Source: Atherinomorus stipes (Eukaryota; Chordata; Actinopteri; Atheriniformes; Atherinidae). From it: a DNA stretch of 64,000 bases. The stretch spans positions 1-64,000 of the forward strand of contig JALJCO010010161.1 in assembly GCA_023101725.1 (NCBI GenBank). The letters are read 5' to 3'. Both the position numbers and the translations under genes were made by a program. Positions within the stretch are counted from its first letter, which is position 1; each line of letters starts with the position of its first letter. Below, in pieces: positions 35,205 to 47,072 of this stretch. The notes below the pieces were generated by a model. The model was given only the letters and a program-made list of their open reading frames with translations. It made no database searches and was not told where the DNA came from.

Positions 35205-35842
35205 ATAAAAATTATTCCTCAACAGATCAAACCCAAGTCACCTTTTTTTTTATCGATTATTTGTTTTACGTAAAAATCAGACATAAAAAACAGAATCTTT
35301 TCACTCAGTTGGTTGTTTTACACACGGCATATTAACAAATAGGTGACTTAACACTTCATACACCAACTGCCGAACTGCTTCAGTTCTCGTACCAACTGCT
35401 GAGGTTTTTCGGCGTCTGGTATTTCCCGAGGGTTTTAACGCCTCGTCACCTCAGCCTCTACATCCAGGAACACCAGCGTGTTCTTGCAGAGTCCACCATA
35501 ATCAGCGTGTAACATAATCAGCTGGAGTCATAACGATCCTACCACTCTTTCAGATCAGATGCACAGAAGGATTTAGAATAAATCTCACGTCTACATCAGA
35601 AAACACGTGTCCACACGCTGTCAGCTGTTTACTGTTACACGTGGAGACCTTCGTGCTTCAGATCGCTCTAAAAAGCCCAAATAAAACAGGATATATAATA
35701 AAACCATCTTTTATTGGGCTTTTGTAAAATAAGATGGGAACGTGTTTTGAACGGAGTGATTTCAAACGCAGTGAATCTAAAGTAAAACGTAATGACACAG
35801 ACGGAGAAAACTGGGCTGGATGTGTGATGAGTGTGTGTTTCT
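35205..35842. other. Unclassified intronic DNA after the 34-bp array
   Basis: No gene is seen. It may include the remaining right portion of the host MITE, but no terminus complementary to TAGGGATGTTCG was found. Confidence 0.4.
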
Positions 35843-35930
35843 CTGTGGCGTAGCGGCTAAAGAAACAGTCTTGTGAGTGGATGGTGGTGGGTTTGATTCC
35901 CAGCACAGCATTCTTCATGCATGTCGTCTT
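35843..35930 (+). mobile_element. tRNA-derived SINE or tRNA pseudogene
   Basis: TGGCGTAGCGGCTAAAG resembles an A box and GGTTTGATTCC (35890-35900) is a good B box, about 45 bp apart. The flanking stems do not pair like a functional tRNA. The sequence after the B box (CAGCACAGCATTCTTCATGC) could be a SINE body. It is more likely a SINE head than a working tRNA gene. Confidence 0.5.
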
Positions 35931-36890
35931 CGATGTTCTTTTTCTTAATTCACCTGATTTGACGTACAAATACTTTCCCCCCTCAGCAAATATAAATACA
36001 AATACTCAATGCTTTGCACACCAGTAATGTAAATATTATAGATATTATATTAGAAATTGTACATTAACTTATTTTAATAGTGTTTTAGTTACTTATACGT
36101 CAGTTTCCAAACATGCTGTTGAGTGGCAACGACATTCATAACATTCCTGCAACATTCAGATTACCTGATTTGTAAAACGATGGGGAGTGAATGGGCCAGT
36201 TTAACTATGGCGGTGGGGGGTGAGGGGGTGGAGGTGGTGTGGGGAGAAATCAGAAAAGTTTTTGGAAGGACTGTTTTCATACATGTGGTCATGAAAGCAA
36301 AGAACCCCACTGTAAAATCTAAGGATATTTTGGTGAGCGCTAAAACGTGGCGGTAACATCAGCTGTCGTGTGCGATGCTGTAAAATCATTGTTCAGAGAG
36401 GCGATCGCTCCTTTCACATCTCAGGAGGACGAGAAGATAAAAGAAACTGATTTCCATGAATTAGCGAGCGTCTTTGAAAGAGAACGCGAGGACAGGAAGG
36501 TTTCTTTTGTTACCCTGCACCTGTGCGTACCGCAGGTTCCCCCGCCTCCTCTTGTTCCTGCCGCACATAGCTGCAGTCTGTCATCGGTGTCCTGAGATTA
36601 TTTACCCCCAGGTTTCAGCCCCGTCCTGCCAGATTGGCTCAGCACGCCACCGTGATGCTTTCCAGCCAAGTTGGTTTGGTTTACACCTGTTTAGTTCTGC
36701 TTGTTGCCTCTTCGTTCTGCTCTTGGTTTGTATTTGGATGATTTTTTTACACTCTTGTCTGGTTTGGCTGCATCACTGAAGGATTTCCCTGCTTGGTTTT
36801 GCTCAGAGTTGCTGGTTTGATTTTGTTACAAGAGCCTCAAGTATTTAACTGAATGAGTAATAAAACACAAGTAAACAAGATGAGGAACTA
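35931..36890. other. Unclassified intronic DNA
   Basis: No gene or element recognised. A G-rich patch at 36205-36245 and overlapping 80-100 codon frames at 36347-36779 show no family resemblance. Confidence 0.45.
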
Positions 36891-36892
36891 CA

Positions 36893-37471
36893 CACTCAGA
36901 AACAGAGGTACCAGTTTGTACCTAAAAGGGTCCAAAGCTTGTTGCTGGGGGGGGGCTCCTTTCTAAAAGACATTTCTGTACCTTCATGGTCCATTTTTGT
37001 ACCTTATCAAGCTGTATGAGTTAATAAAGTACAATTAAACCAATTAAAGATGATGAATAAAAGTCAATAAAATAGAGATTATGACAACAATCAAAGATGC
37101 TAATAATAAATGAATAATTATTATAGAAATATTAGGCCAAACACATATAATATAAATATACATAATTATTGCTATGATTACTGTGATTATTATGAAAATC
37201 ATAATACAATGACTATAATTATACTACTGTTTAGAAGTACTACTATTTATAGTTATTGTACAAGCTTCACACATTTTTCAATGCTGCAGGTACTCTTAGG
37301 GTTGAAATGGTACAAATGTGTACTTTATATTACTTTGGACCCTTTTTCATAGTATATAGGTACTTCTGGCCTCATAAAGACCAATATTGTACTTTTGAGA
37401 GAACATTTGTAAAAAATGTACCTGCAGGTACAGAAATGTTCCTGTCTCGTACCTCTATATTTGAAAGAGTA
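36893..37471. mobile_element. MITE with CACTCAGAAACAGAGGTAC ends
   Basis: CACTCAGAAACAGAGGTACC at the left is mirrored by GTACCTCTATATTTGAAAGA and GT at the right. GGTAC/GTACC motifs recur through both arms (AGTTTGTACCTAAAAGGGTC with the complement of GACCCTTTTT; TTCTGTACCTTCATGG with GTACAGAAATG). This is a fish MITE style I recognise. The middle (37030-37260) is AT-rich. No coding sequence. Confidence 0.7.
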
Positions 37472-38473
37472 CAGGACCAGTAACATGCGATATTTGTCTG
37501 TTTAGCAGACGATCTGTTTAAGAAGCGAGTCTTTTTAATGGAGGAGATTGGTTTAAACTATAACACGTGCCTTAAAAAACCCCAGAAGATCAGAATAAAA
37601 GATTGAACAGAAAATAATAGCATCAACGTTACAAAGGACTCCCAAATTAGCATGCATTGAGTATTGTGAGGAAAGAAGTCTGGATAATCTGTCTGAAAAG
37701 AGGAGAACACAACACGGTGTATTCCCGTCCTACAAAGTCTCTTGGATAAAGCTGGTGACAAGGGATTTGTATTAAAGACAGATTATTGTTTTCTCACTGC
37801 ACGATGCCGAGCCTTCAGTCGAATGGACCTCACAGGATGAATAGCATTACTCATACTGTCATTTCCTCCTGCCACTGCAGGGTCAGAGGAGACGGCCGTG
37901 TGGGGATCCACTTCCATCACAGCGACGTGGATCAGAAACAGTAGAAAAGTACTCCCCACAGGAAAAGCGTCAGATATTTAAAGTGCAGAATATGTTATTA
38001 ACTGCGGAGAACTGTTGACCTCCTGGCTTCACCCACAGCTAATTAGATTTCTCTTTCTTTCTTTTCAGACTGCGTAAAAATCAGGTTTTGACAGTTAAAC
38101 TGAAATCTTGACGACGTATTTCTCAACTCAAAACGGTTCATTTACATGTAAATAAGTTACACACAACTTTAAATTAAACAAGATGTTTTGACCGAGAGCA
38201 GGGTTTTACAGCTGGAAAATGATTTCTGGGGCATCAAAGCGGCACTAAATGCATCACACTGGCACCTTAAACAAAGGTCCAGTCAACAGCTCTGTTAAAT
38301 CAATATACAAGGTTTATTATTAAAGTGATGGAACAGAAAAGCTTCACACCTCATTAGTCATAAAGCAGCAAACAAACCTAACAAACAGACTAAGATCTGA
38401 AAAGAATGGTGTCAATTTAGTGATTAGACTGGTTCGATGGAGACTAAAAAGCCGTACGGTACAAACACAAACA
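37472..38473. other. Unclassified intronic DNA
   Basis: No gene or element recognised in this 1 kb. Confidence 0.45.
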
Positions 38474-38609
38474 CCACAATTCAAAGTCAATGTCAAGATT
38501 TTCATCAAATTTTAATTTATTATCACTTTTGTCAATTTCAACTTATTTTACTGACAGTTGATGTTTTTCTTATTTAATGGCAGGGTGTGAATAATTTTGA
38601 GGATGATTG
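38474..38609 (-). mobile_element. Family A MITE, terminal fragment (copy 4, reverse orientation)
   Basis: Reads CAATCATCCTCAAAATTATT on the minus strand, followed by ATCAACTGTCAGTAAAATAA and the ATTGTGG phrase of copy 2. Only the first ~135 bp are present, so the copy is truncated. Confidence 0.75.
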
Positions 38610-39600
38610 TTTATATGCATTTCTAGCATCAGTGACTTAGTGGAAATCTTTCACATCAAATTTGAAAAATTATAATAAATGTTATTAATAACACAATCTT
38701 AATTAAAGTGCTACAAGTTTAAATCAAGAAAAAAAAACACATTTAAAATATTAAAATAAAAAAAACTTACATTTTCACAGGCAATTAAAATATGGATATA
38801 CAAAAAGATATGTTTTTGAATAGATACAAAAATATAGGACCCATTTACAGTATTACATATTAGTTTATGACTCTTTTATAGTCGTAGTTTAGATGAATCA
38901 AAATAATATATAAGGTTAGGTAAAAATATCTTATTGTATGACTTATTATTCTGTCAATGTTATTATCACGTAGTCTTGTTGAATGCATGAAAACAGATAA
39001 AAAAAAAACAGAGCAATGTGAAAACGTCTTTGTTCAACAACTAGAGATTAGTTCAAGTCACCCATCAAACTAATCTCCAATTAAAACCCAGCTGTAGTAA
39101 ATAAGTTATGAAGTATATGAATGCTGACTCAACCAAACATAAACTGGGAAGAAATTGCTTCTCTAGAGCTGGAAAAAGCCACATAATGTGTACAAATGTA
39201 CTCTTTGTTGTTGATTATTTAACAAGGATGAATTCTTTTATGATCATTAACTTAAAATGTTTTTATTGATTTTCTTTGGACTTTATCTAAACATGCCAAA
39301 GAATATTGGAGTCCTCCTGCGATATGACACCTGGGAAGCTTTAAGGAGGACTAGATGCAAAACATACAATCTTTTCCTCATACAAAGGTCGGCCATGTCT
39401 GAAGGTCAGACTCATCTGGTGACCTTAACTGAACACATTACTACTCTACTTATCTAGTCTTGTGCAACTGGTAACCTTGTATTCGTAAACCAGCCTAACT
39501 GTGGGAATGAAAGGTGTACACAGTTGCCATGGTAACATCCTCCAACAGTGCAAAAACATGAAAAGTACTGCACTTGAGACAATAAACAAACTTTAAAGTT
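38610..39600. other. Unclassified AT-rich intronic DNA
   Basis: No gene is seen. Strongly AT-rich from 38650 to 39010. Confidence 0.45.
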
Positions 39601-39765
39601 TGGCCCCGGATGGCTCGGCTGGTTGAGCAGGAGCCCCGGGGGCTGCAGAGACTCCACACAGCTGGCCAAACAGCCCCGGGCTCCAGTCCCAGCCGGGGGC
39701 CACTGGCTGGATGTCAAACCCCCAACTCCTCTCTCTCACCCCGTCCTGTCAAACCAGCGTTTCCC
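39601..39765 (+). mobile_element. tRNA-derived SINE
   Basis: TGGCTCGGCTGGTTGAGC (39611-39628) is an A box and GGGCTCCAGTCCCAGC (about 39678-39693) a slightly decayed B box. The following GGCTGGATGTCAAACCCCCA and CTCTCTCACCCCGTCCTGTC correspond to the 'ctgcatgtcattccccctctctctcccc...tgtc' body of a common fish SINE. Copies of this class are retroposed by LINE machinery. The minus-strand frame over it is not a gene. Confidence 0.75.
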
Positions 39766-39934
39766 TCCATTATACTGGTGTGACGTTAGCCCCCCCCCCA
39801 ACAAGACCAACCTCCCCGAGATGGTCAAGTTATCTCTTTTTTTTTTTTTTTAATCTCGTTTTCCGAGACATAAAAGTCATTTCAGGTTCCCCTCCTCCAG
39901 GACAAGCTTAAACTTTGTTTCTTTAAGGGCTTAA

Positions 39935-40901
39935 AGGAATATTCCACCCACAGAATGATGTAACTGTATCTTCCACTTCCCCTCATGGTGAGAAAGACTC
40001 TGCAGCACTTTTTTAATATCTCAAATGCAGCCGGCGATCAGGAAGGCTTCTCGTTTCCCCCCAACTTTCATATAATGGAGTTCACCGGGGTCCGAGCCAA
40101 AAAGGTCCTTAAAGTCCACAAAAACGTGTCAATATTCCTCCATGCTGCTCGTCCAATGTAATCCAAGTGTCCTGAGTGGGTAGCGTCCAGAGTTTACTGG
40201 AAACCATCATTTAGTAGATTTTTAGAGACTAAACAGTACTACATCAGTACTACATCAGTACTACATCTTACTTCCACAAAGCACACAATGCGCGTTCAAG
40301 AAACTACGGAAGCCGCGGCGTGCAGAGCCTACTCTGCAGATAATACAAGCGTAGAAGAAGAAATTCTCTGTTTACATTGTGCTAAGAGCGACAGAGCTGC
40401 AGACAAACACAAGAGGGTCCAAGAGGGGTTGATGTTGACTTAAAACAAAGAAAGAAAGAAAAGAGAACGCGTGATCTCGTCTGCCGCAGCTTCTGTAGTT
40501 TCATGAACGTGGATCGGCGTGTTTGCAGGAGATGTGATGAGCACTGATGTAGTACTGATGTAGTACTGATGTGATTGATGAAGTACTGATGTTCTACTGT
40601 TTAGTCTCTAAAAATCTACTAAATGACGTCGTTTCCAGTAAATTCTGGACGCTACCCACTCAGGACACTTGGATTACATTGGACGAGCAGTATGGAGGAA
40701 TATTGACACGTTTTTGTGGACTTTTATGGACCTTTTTGGCTTGGACCCCGGTGAACTCCATTATATGAAAGTTGGGGGGAAACGAGAAGCCTTCCTGATC
40801 GCCGGCTGCATTTGAGATATTAAAAAAGTGCTGCAGAGTCTTTCTCACCATGAGGGGAAGTGGAAGATAAAGTTACATCATTCTGTGGGTGAACCTTTCC
40901 T
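39935..40901. mobile_element. TTAA-target fold-back MITE, family C copy 2
   Basis: Same structure and orientation as the copy at 21358: AGGAATATTCCACCCACAGA at the left (after TTAA, 39931-39934), CTGTGGGTGAACCTTTCCT at the right (before TTGA, a one-base decay of TTAA). It contains an extra repeat of the ATCAGTACTAC motif and an 'ACAAAGAAAGAAAGAAAAGA' loop. Nucleotide identity to copy 1 is high by eye, so both inserted relatively recently. Confidence 0.9.
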
Positions 40902-40905
40902 TTGA

Positions 40906-41620
40906 AGGTGCCCTATCAGGAAAATGGGCTTTCATGAGCTTTTGATCATGTTAGCTTATTATTTGTTCATAAAACGTTGGGTTTGGGCCGTAGAAATGCC
41001 AACGAAGAAATAATCTCACCAATCGTGAAGCACCAAATATGCGTGTGAAGCAATTTTAACAAGATGCTCACTTTGTTGGAGAAAACCGATCCACTCTGAG
41101 GAAGCCTGCTGGACGGCTCTGAGACAGGCAGCCAATCAGCTAACAGAAGTTTGCTCCACAGTTCAGAAGAAAAGCTTCTCTTCTTTTTTCCTTTTCATTT
41201 TCTTTTAGCTTTAGCTCGAGCAAAACACGGTAAAATGTCCCGCTGCAGGAGACACAGGACTCCTGAGCAGCTGCAGAGAGACGAGCTGCTGCTACCAACG
41301 TAGCAACGTAGCATCAACAAGCTAGTAAAAGCTTAGAGAGATATTCAGGGATCAGAATAGAGGAAAGATGGGTAGAGAAGACATCTGTGTGCTGTGGAGG
41401 GGGAGTACGAACTTCCCGATAGTTCTAGGGGGAGCCCTGAGCTGAAGAAGAGTTCTGCTTTAACAGTCAGATGTATGACGCTCAGAAATGTGACCTCAGG
41501 TGTGCACACTGCAGCCAGCAGAGTTCACGTATCAGAAAACACATTAACAACCTGAAAATAAGATGCAAAGATCAGCGTTTTTAAACCGCATCACCAGGAA
41601 AACCTTGCAGAAAACAGATG
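40906..41620. mobile_element. Candidate decayed TTAA-type element abutting family C copy 2
   Basis: AGGTGCCCTATCAGGAAAAT starts directly after the TTGA of copy 2, a similar AGGTGCC opening to that at 18135. No matching right end was found. CpG-containing interior, no coding sequence recognised. Confidence 0.3.
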
Positions 41621-43504
41621 CTTTTTAAACAGAGGGAAACATCTGTCCTCTGCAGCTGGGGGAAAAAAGAAAGCAGCGGCGCTGTAGCCTGCAGTTCTGC
41701 TTCTTTCATTACTGTCTAAATGTAAAAATAAAGAATAAATAAAAACATCATCCAATTAATGAAACAGTCACATCTCTTCTTGTTTGCTTGTAAGATGCTG
41801 CTATATACCGGCAAGTTATACACTTCCCATGCTCATGTATGCTTAATTATTCTGAGCCTCAGTCGTACACAACATAGCTTGTGTTTTTTCACAAATCATT
41901 TTAATTAGTAAAACAAATCAACCACAATACTGTTGTCATGTCAACTATACTTAAAAATTCACAATTCCTTATTACATCTTTCTCTTTATGAAAAGATTTG
42001 TGTGATTAAACTAAACTGTCATTACAAGGATGGTTACATATGGTATCAACTCTTGATATGCAAATGCTTTGTGAACTCAAGGCATTGTGTGATACAACAA
42101 ATTATTCCCATAAATTATTCATAATTATTCACTGAGTGTTCAGCTATTCAAGGTCATGGACGTTGGCTGGTATATACACCCAGAGCTGTTCCCTTGTCAC
42201 AAATAATAAGATGCACATAACTAGTGGGAAGCCTCCCAGCTCAAGTCAAGGATGCTGCAGCGTTACAGTGGTGGGTGGGAGCTGACAGCCGTAAGCGTGC
42301 AGTTGTACGATGGCCAGCACAGCCAGTCATCTTTGCATTAGATTAGTGTTCTCTTTGTTTTGTTCATTTTATGCCTTTCTCGCAGCAATGGGAGAAAAGA
42401 AAGAAAAAATCAGCTTTACAAGTGTTACAAGGCAGTAAAACACATTTAACATGAAGTGGCAGCAGGAAAGAGGCCCAGATGTCCAGAGTCACCCTGCATG
42501 AGTGTGTCGGACCAGAGCCGATTCCTACGCAACGAGATATATCATCCACTCAGGTGGAACTACAACATGCATCTATAAACCTGTTGTAAGTTCGGATAAT
42601 GCAGGAAAGAACAATAAACAAGGCTAAAAACAAACACAAAAACAGGTGCACGTTTTCACTTATTCATGAGTAAAGCCTGTGGAGACGTCTGATAAAGCTG
42701 CAGTGGCATTTTCACGGAGAGAACGCATGACTGCTGCATCAGTAGTTTAATGTGTAACTTTACCTCAGTTAGATTTAACAAATGTGCAAAACAGTGACAA
42801 ACTTTTGCTTGTTTGGTTTAACGCGCTATATTTAAACGTCAGCGTCACTTCTCACATGTAAAACAGGTAATTTAATCTGAAAACATGATACAGATTGTGT
42901 TATGTGATGAAAAGGCTTCTAAACAGCAGGTTGATAACCTTGGATATAAATAAATATAAATAAAATTCAATATAATTGAATAGTATATTTATCCCTGATC
43001 AGTGAGGAGGTTTTTGTTTTTAATGTTTTGTTTTACTGTTTTATTTTATTTTATTTTTAGACATTTTAGGAAATAGTGAATAATCCCCAGTCCTTTTAGG
43101 TTTTTTTGTTTGTTTGTTTGTTTTTTTACAATTTTAACATCCATTTTGGAGGTTTTCCACCAAACTGGTTTAGTGCTGGTTGGAAGAAAAGCTAATTTGG
43201 AACCATTTTTATTTATTTGGACTATAAAGGCTCCAGGTGCTGGACTGGGACCACCTCTCTGCTGGTCAGAGCAAATCCTGCTTTGGTTAACTGGTCGGGG
43301 GGAGGGTTACGGAGATAATATTTAAAAGGCGGGGCTTTAATTAATTAATTATGTGATAATTTAAAGAAAAGCTGCAGGAATTTTATTTTGCTGCAGGTTC
43401 ATGTTTTACATCACCAGGTGCACCTGAGATTCCCTCATGGCACATAAGAGCTGATTAGTCATTTGTTCTGCTTTTAACAGTTGTGACTTTCGATTGTCAG
43501 ACAG
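41621..43504. other. Unclassified intronic DNA
   Basis: No gene or element recognised in 1.9 kb. TTTG repeats lie at 43107-43126. Confidence 0.45.
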
Positions 43505-43507
43505 TAG

Positions 43508-43700
43508 CTGCGTTTACATGGCTCAGAATAAAAATGTGTCACGTAAACATGTCAGCTGATCTGACCGGCCTTGATCGGAAAGAATTTTCAATCCGATCAA
43601 GAGATGTGCTTTAAACCTTTTTACGATCTGATCAGCAGGAAAAAATGAGCCTGTAAACACTCATTCTGATCATTTCTGTGGAGTTTTGTCTCTGCGCATG
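43508..43700 (+). mobile_element. Probable MITE terminus (CTGCGTTTACATGGC type)
   Basis: GCTGCGTTTACATGGCTCAG followed by CGTAAACATGTCAGCTGATC and CCGATCAAGAGATG resembles the end of fish MITEs that open with TGCGTTTACATG. The matching right terminus is not obvious, so the extent is approximate. Confidence 0.4.
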
Positions 43701-43974
43701 CTTGAACCATGTGGGGGCTGCGTGACGTAGCAGATTCAGGGAAGACGGGGGAGGTCAAACAGAACAGGACGGTGCTGGGGAACCCGGAGAGCAAATGGAC
43801 GGCGCCGTGGATTCGCGGTAGCAGATGATCCGCGTTCTGACTGGAAAGGCGGAGCATAAGCAGCTGCACCTTTGCCCCGGATCCATAGCGGATCCGTTCA
43901 TGACCATGTGCTGCTGCGGGTCCAGTACAAACCCGTTATATGGCTGTATTTTTAATCCCTACTGAAAGAGTTAA

Positions 43975-44608
43975 AGGTTGAATATGGAACATTTTTATTA
44001 AAAGCTATATTTTTTCAAAAATAATACCTCCACAGGTCGTTTGGGGGTGCAGAATGAAAGTACAACATTCCAGAAAATATTTTAGCTAAAAAAATTATAA
44101 AATACATTTTTCGGGTTCGATAATGGATTTTATTTCGTTATAAGCCAATCACGCTGCCATTGCAGGTTGCCAAATACGACTCTGTGTGGAAACAATATTT
44201 CGGTCATAGTAGGCTGGTAAGGGGAAAACCGTAGAGAAACGAGTGAGGCAGCTGCTTCAGAGCCCTGGAGATGTTGTTTCTGTTTCTGAGGAGGAGTGAC
44301 CTGAGAAGAAAACCTGGAGTAAATTAGGTGAAGACTTCACTAAATGGACCCACATAAACGTTTTCCACGGAGTAAACACGGAAATGGCGACTTTTCTCCT
44401 GGATCGGAAGCTAGCTTGTTTGCTAACATGGCTAACGTTAGCTGTCAGTTATAAACTCCCTGGTTCTTGTTGGACATGCTGCAGACTGATGGTCACTTGC
44501 GTATCGGCAGATTCTGGCACCCCAGCGGCTGGAGTTGTTTTTCTGCCGTTGCAACTACAACCTAGACACACGTGATGTCGCTGTTCTGTCCGTGTTCCAT
44601 ATTCAACT
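43975..44608. mobile_element. TTAA-target MITE with AGGTTGAATATGGAAC ends
   Basis: AGGTTGAATATGGAACATTT at the left is mirrored by TGTTCCATATTCAACT at the right, flanked by TTAA at 43971-43974 and 44609-44612. An inner GCTAACATGGCTAACGTTAG palindrome-like phrase and a 63-codon frame starting MATFLLDRKLACL have no clear family meaning. Confidence 0.85.
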
Positions 44609-44879
44609 TTAATGATAACTGAGCATTTCAACAGTCAAAAGATTATAAATAGAAAAAGAAACCCCTTTACGAACACAGGAGCCATTGCGCATGTCAAAAT
44701 ATTCGGCATGTCTGTCCATCAAGTAAATACAACCAACAGATCCTTTTTCAGACGCCACATGAAAAGTGGAGCTCTGTTGGAAAGTTTAACTGATGGATGA
44801 TCATTGTCGGTAAATGCAGCTATTGTCAGACATTGTCTAGAGCCCTACGAAACCATTTTTTTTCTAATATTTGTTTTAA

Positions 44880-45330
44880 AGGGACTTGAGGCAGGAATTA
44901 AAAAACAAACAAACATGCATGTCCGTGTTTTTAATACTAATGGGTGATGAAGCACTAAATACCAAAAATAACGTTTCCACCACGTTTCTCTCCGTTGCTT
45001 GAACAGCTGTGTGCTGCATAAAGCTGAATCGGTGTCTGAATTTCCCGCGCTGCCCTGCAGACGGACGTCAAATGACGCTACATCGCTGTTTTGATGAGGA
45101 AGAAGACGGTCGCGGTAAATTCAAACACTCTAGCGATAGTTATCGATTCTTCTGCCGTCAGCAAATGATCAAGATCAACTGAAAGACACTAAAAAGTGGA
45201 ACTACGAAGTAAAAGGTGAGTGAACAACATTATAGCTTCAGTTTGTGCTCCCATGACGGCTTGGCTCGTGGCTGCAGTTACCTGAAGCGCCAGTCGCGAG
45301 TTTCGTTTCTTAATCTTGCTTCAAGTCCCT
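44880..45330. mobile_element. TTAA-target MITE with AGGGACTTGAGGC ends
   Basis: AGGGACTTGAGGCAGG at the left is mirrored by CTTGCTTCAAGTCCCT at the right, flanked by TTAA at 44876-44879 and 45331-45334. The interior phrase GATCAACTGAAAGACACTAA with AAAGTGGAACTACGAAG recurs in reverse complement at 63342-63412, so this is a multi-copy family. Confidence 0.85.
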
Positions 45331-45334
45331 TTAA

Positions 45335-46229
45335 TTTTTCCCATTTTCAGTGTTTTTCCGTTTTAAATTTTTGAGAATTCAGTTTTTATAAATTTTACAC
45401 AACTTTAACACCAATACGGTGTATAAAACAATTAAATTTAGCCAGTTTATGCCGTTATTATTACTATCTTGAATGCTTTCACGCTTTTAAACATATTTAA
45501 GGCAAAAACATGGCACAAGTTTAAAGAAACAAATAAAGAAAATGCCAATCGTACATAATACATAATTCAGAACAGTACTAATTTACAGATGGTGGTCAAC
45601 AGCATAGACCAGAAGAAACACATGTCCAGGTTAGATCACCGGACACACAGGCTAATAATCATGGGGAAACGTCCCTGTCCTGTATTCTGCTGCTTTGAAA
45701 CCGCGTCCATCCAGATCAGAGCGGATGGAAGGAAGTCCGTCCATAGAAAGCAAAGTCCATCCAGACGATTTTTAAAATAAGACACTTTATGCAGACTCTG
45801 GATCACGTTTTACTCTGAAACATCAGCGCTACTGTACGTCCAAACCTGCAGCACCAAGCCGTCAGCAGAGAGAATCTCACTTTACACAACGTGACACCTG
45901 GATGACGAGACGTTCAGGGGCTGTAGTTTAATTCACCAGTAGAAGTACAGCAACCAAAAAAAGTGATCAAACAAAAAGCAAACACTGGTACACAGGTCGG
46001 TCTGGCTAAATAACCAGGAGGAAAGCTGGTGAAGCTTCCTTGTGGAGCGGGGGGGGGGGGGGGCTCACTAGGCTGAGCATTTTTTCAGTCAAAGCTTTCC
46101 CTTTTTATAAAGAAAAAACACATTTTTGGAAATCGTTGCTCATTTCGGTGACATTCTGGGTTAATAATAAATTCCTTTTTTAATGTTTAATTCCGTGATT
46201 CCGTGATCACGGATTTCATAGGGCTCTAA
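45335..46229. other. Unclassified intronic DNA
   Basis: No gene is seen. A G-run lies at 46050-46064. Confidence 0.45.
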
Positions 46230-46694
46230 AGCCCCGTTTCCACCAGCGGGTCTGGATCGGGCTGGATCGGTCCACGTTTTTTTGCGTCTCCACAGATAAA
46301 AACTGGGACGGGTACCCTTATATCCGACCCGGACTACTTTTTTGGCACCCTTCGGTAGGGGTACTGATCTAACCGATCCGGACCAAAGAGGTGGAGCTAA
46401 TACACAGCAATCAGCTGATTCATTGAAAAATACGCCACTTCCCGCGTGACCCAGCTTAAAAACAAAGCTGGGGTGACTCCTTTCTGTTTCTGTCACGTGT
46501 GGCGCCGGTGTTTTGGTTAAACGGCGTTACACGGCGATGATGTCACACAATCACGTAGCAGCGCTGTCCAGCACCTCCAGAATAAAGGTACAGGTTGCTG
46601 TGGGGACACAGCGTGAAATCATCACATCCGTACCCAAACCCACCCAATCCGGCCTGGCCCGACCTGACCCAGACCCGCGGGTGGAAACGGGGCT
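46230..46694. mobile_element. MITE with AGCCCCGTTTCCACC ends and TAA duplication
   Basis: AGCCCCGTTTCCACCAGCGG at the left is mirrored by GGTGGAAACGGGGCT at the right, with CGGGTCTGGATCGGG and CCAGACCCGCGGG just inside. TAA flanks both sides (46227-46229 and 46695-46697), a 3-bp duplication typical of PIF/Harbinger-type insertions. The minus-strand frame at 46161-46496 is not recognisable. The pentamer array begins 6 bp after the right TAA. Confidence 0.8.
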
Positions 46695-46703
46695 TAATTG
46701 TCC

Positions 46704-46815
46704 GTACTGTACCGCACCGTACCGTACCGTACCGTACCGCACCATACTGTACCGTACCGCACCATACTGTACCGTACCGTACCGCACCATACTGTACCGC
46801 ACCGTACCGTACCGA
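46704..46815. repeat. Short block of the CCGTA/CCGCA pentamer array
   Basis: About 22 pentamers of CCGTA and CCGCA, with the decay forms CTGTA and CCATA unusually frequent. It is separated from the main array (47073 onward) by a microsatellite, a LINE tail and some unique sequence. Confidence 0.95.
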
Positions 46816-46904
46816 CACATGTATATGTGTATATATACATGTATGTGTATGTTATGTATGTATGGAGCCTGTGTGTGTATGTATATGCATATGCGCATGT
46901 CAGC
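46816..46904. repeat. TATG/TGTA-rich microsatellite
   Basis: Irregular ATGTATATGTGTATAT-type repeats between the short pentamer block and the LINE tail. Confidence 0.8.
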
Positions 46905-46985
46905 AAACTTGTACAGCACCTTGGGCTCTCTATGTTGTTTTAAGTGTGCTTTATAAATAAATTTGACCTTGACCTTGACCTTGAG
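46905..46985 (+). mobile_element. L2-type LINE 3' tail ending in (CTTGAC)n
   Basis: GTACAGCACCTTGGGCTCTC, then GTTGTTTTAAGTGTGCTTTA, then TAAATAAATTTGACC and three further CTTGAC-type hexamers. This is the characteristic 3' end of L2-clade elements in fish, which lack poly(A) and end in a short tandem repeat. Only the tail is present, as is usual for 5'-truncated LINE insertions. Confidence 0.75.
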
Positions 46986-47072
46986 AAGGGTCTCTGAATG
47001 GTTCGGTACGGTTTGGCTGTATGGGCCCACTTTATAATGGAAACACATAAAATAGCGTTACGGACCGGACCG

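Noticed and set aside
35843..35930. Functional tRNA gene
   Set aside because: A and B boxes are present but acceptor and anticodon stems do not pair and there is no T-run terminator in place; SINE-like sequence follows.
46905..46985. Polyadenylation site of a host gene (TTTATAAATAAATTTG)
   Set aside because: It is the diagnostic tail of an L2-type LINE with hexamer repeats, and no coding sequence precedes it.
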